Shown here: positions 5,168 through 5,299 of the stretch, one piece after another | Numbering within the stretch: the stretch's first letter is position 1 | How the letters are laid out: the number at the start of each line of letters is the position of its first letter | NCBI GenBank assembly: GCA_036558265.1 | Contig: DATBFY010000644.1 | Span: forward strand, 1 to 5,299 | Direction of reading: 5' to 3' | Length of the DNA: 5,299 nucleotides | DNA from: RYN-433 sp036558265 | GTDB taxonomy: Bacteria > Planctomycetota > Phycisphaerae > Tepidisphaerales > Tepidisphaeraceae | The notes under the pieces: generated by a model | Seen by the model: the letters and a program-made list of their open reading frames with translations, nothing else | Told to the model about the DNA's origin: nothing | Database searches by the model: none | Translations under genes and position numbers: made by a program

Positions 5168-5299
5168 ACGTGCGGTTTTGCGGGTCGACCGATCCCGGCA
5201 TGCGGCTTGCACGGTCTTGGTCGTTGCGCTCTTTTCCGCGACCAGTATCCGTTCACGAGCTCGCCAGGGGACACCTCACGGTGTCGCTGGTGAAAATCC
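5168..5299. other. Downstream non-coding tail
   Basis: No gene is seen. It contains two inverted-repeat candidates. One is TGGTCG (5218-5223) against CGACCA (5239-5244) with a long 15-nt loop holding CTCTTTTC; it is weak. The other is the stronger hairpin at 5261-5293. Either may end the permease transcript. Confidence 0.4.
5261..5293. terminator. Strong hairpin at right edge, possible terminator or REP-like element
   Basis: GACACC (5270-5275) and GGTGTC (5280-5285) form a perfect 6-bp stem with a TCAC loop. After a small internal bulge (GG against G) the pairing continues as TCGCCAG (5261-5267) with CTGGTGA (5287-5293), including one G-T pair. Total stem about 13 bp. It is not followed by a T-tract on either strand, so a Rho-independent role is doubtful; a REP-like palindrome or transcript 3'-end stabiliser is possible. 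Confidence 0.4.

Noticed and set aside
4037..5212. 391-codon open frame on the minus strand
   Set aside because: It covers the phosphate permease antisense almost exactly; its Arg/Asp/Gly/His-rich product has no family features, while the plus strand encodes a clear PiT protein.
1..5299. CRISPR arrays, tRNA or rRNA genes, transposase genes
   Set aside because: No regularly spaced repeats, no tRNA-like or rRNA-like segments and no transposase motifs were seen on either strand.

Overview
This is a GC-rich bacterial window holding six probable protein genes in two divergent blocks. The lineage cannot be fixed from sequence alone. Three things fit a Gram-negative, Planctomycetota-like genome: high GC, a MauM/NapG-like polyferredoxin with no Tat h-region, and several genes with little or no Shine-Dalgarno sequence. 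I hold that as a moderate-to-low confidence inference.

Left block (minus strand, positions 1-1929): a four-cluster [4Fe-4S] ferredoxin-type protein is followed after only 7 nt by a glutamine-dependent asparagine synthetase (AsnB). AsnB runs off the left edge and lacks its C-terminal part. The two genes look translationally coupled and are probably transcribed from a -10-like site near 1955-1960.

Right block (plus strand, positions 2035-5167): a short candidate lipoprotein with an Ala/Pro/Thr-rich tail comes first. A 184-nt non-coding stretch follows, with two TATAAT boxes and overlapping inverted repeats. Next come a two-helix membrane protein of unknown function, a calcineurin-like metallophosphoesterase, and a PiT-type phosphate/sodium permease with a textbook ribosome binding site. 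The last 132 nt hold no gene but contain a strong hairpin at the right edge.

The most interesting gene is the metallophosphoesterase. It appears to have lost the ligands of one of its two metal sites while keeping those of the other. It also carries an in-frame insert of about 30 codons centred on a perfect 8-bp inverted repeat (A6GG/CCT6), which looks like a small palindromic element captured inside a gene. The genes may share themes (phosphate handling on the right, redox and amino-acid amidation on the left), but no single established system or pathway is evident, and I see no clear new defence or mobile system.
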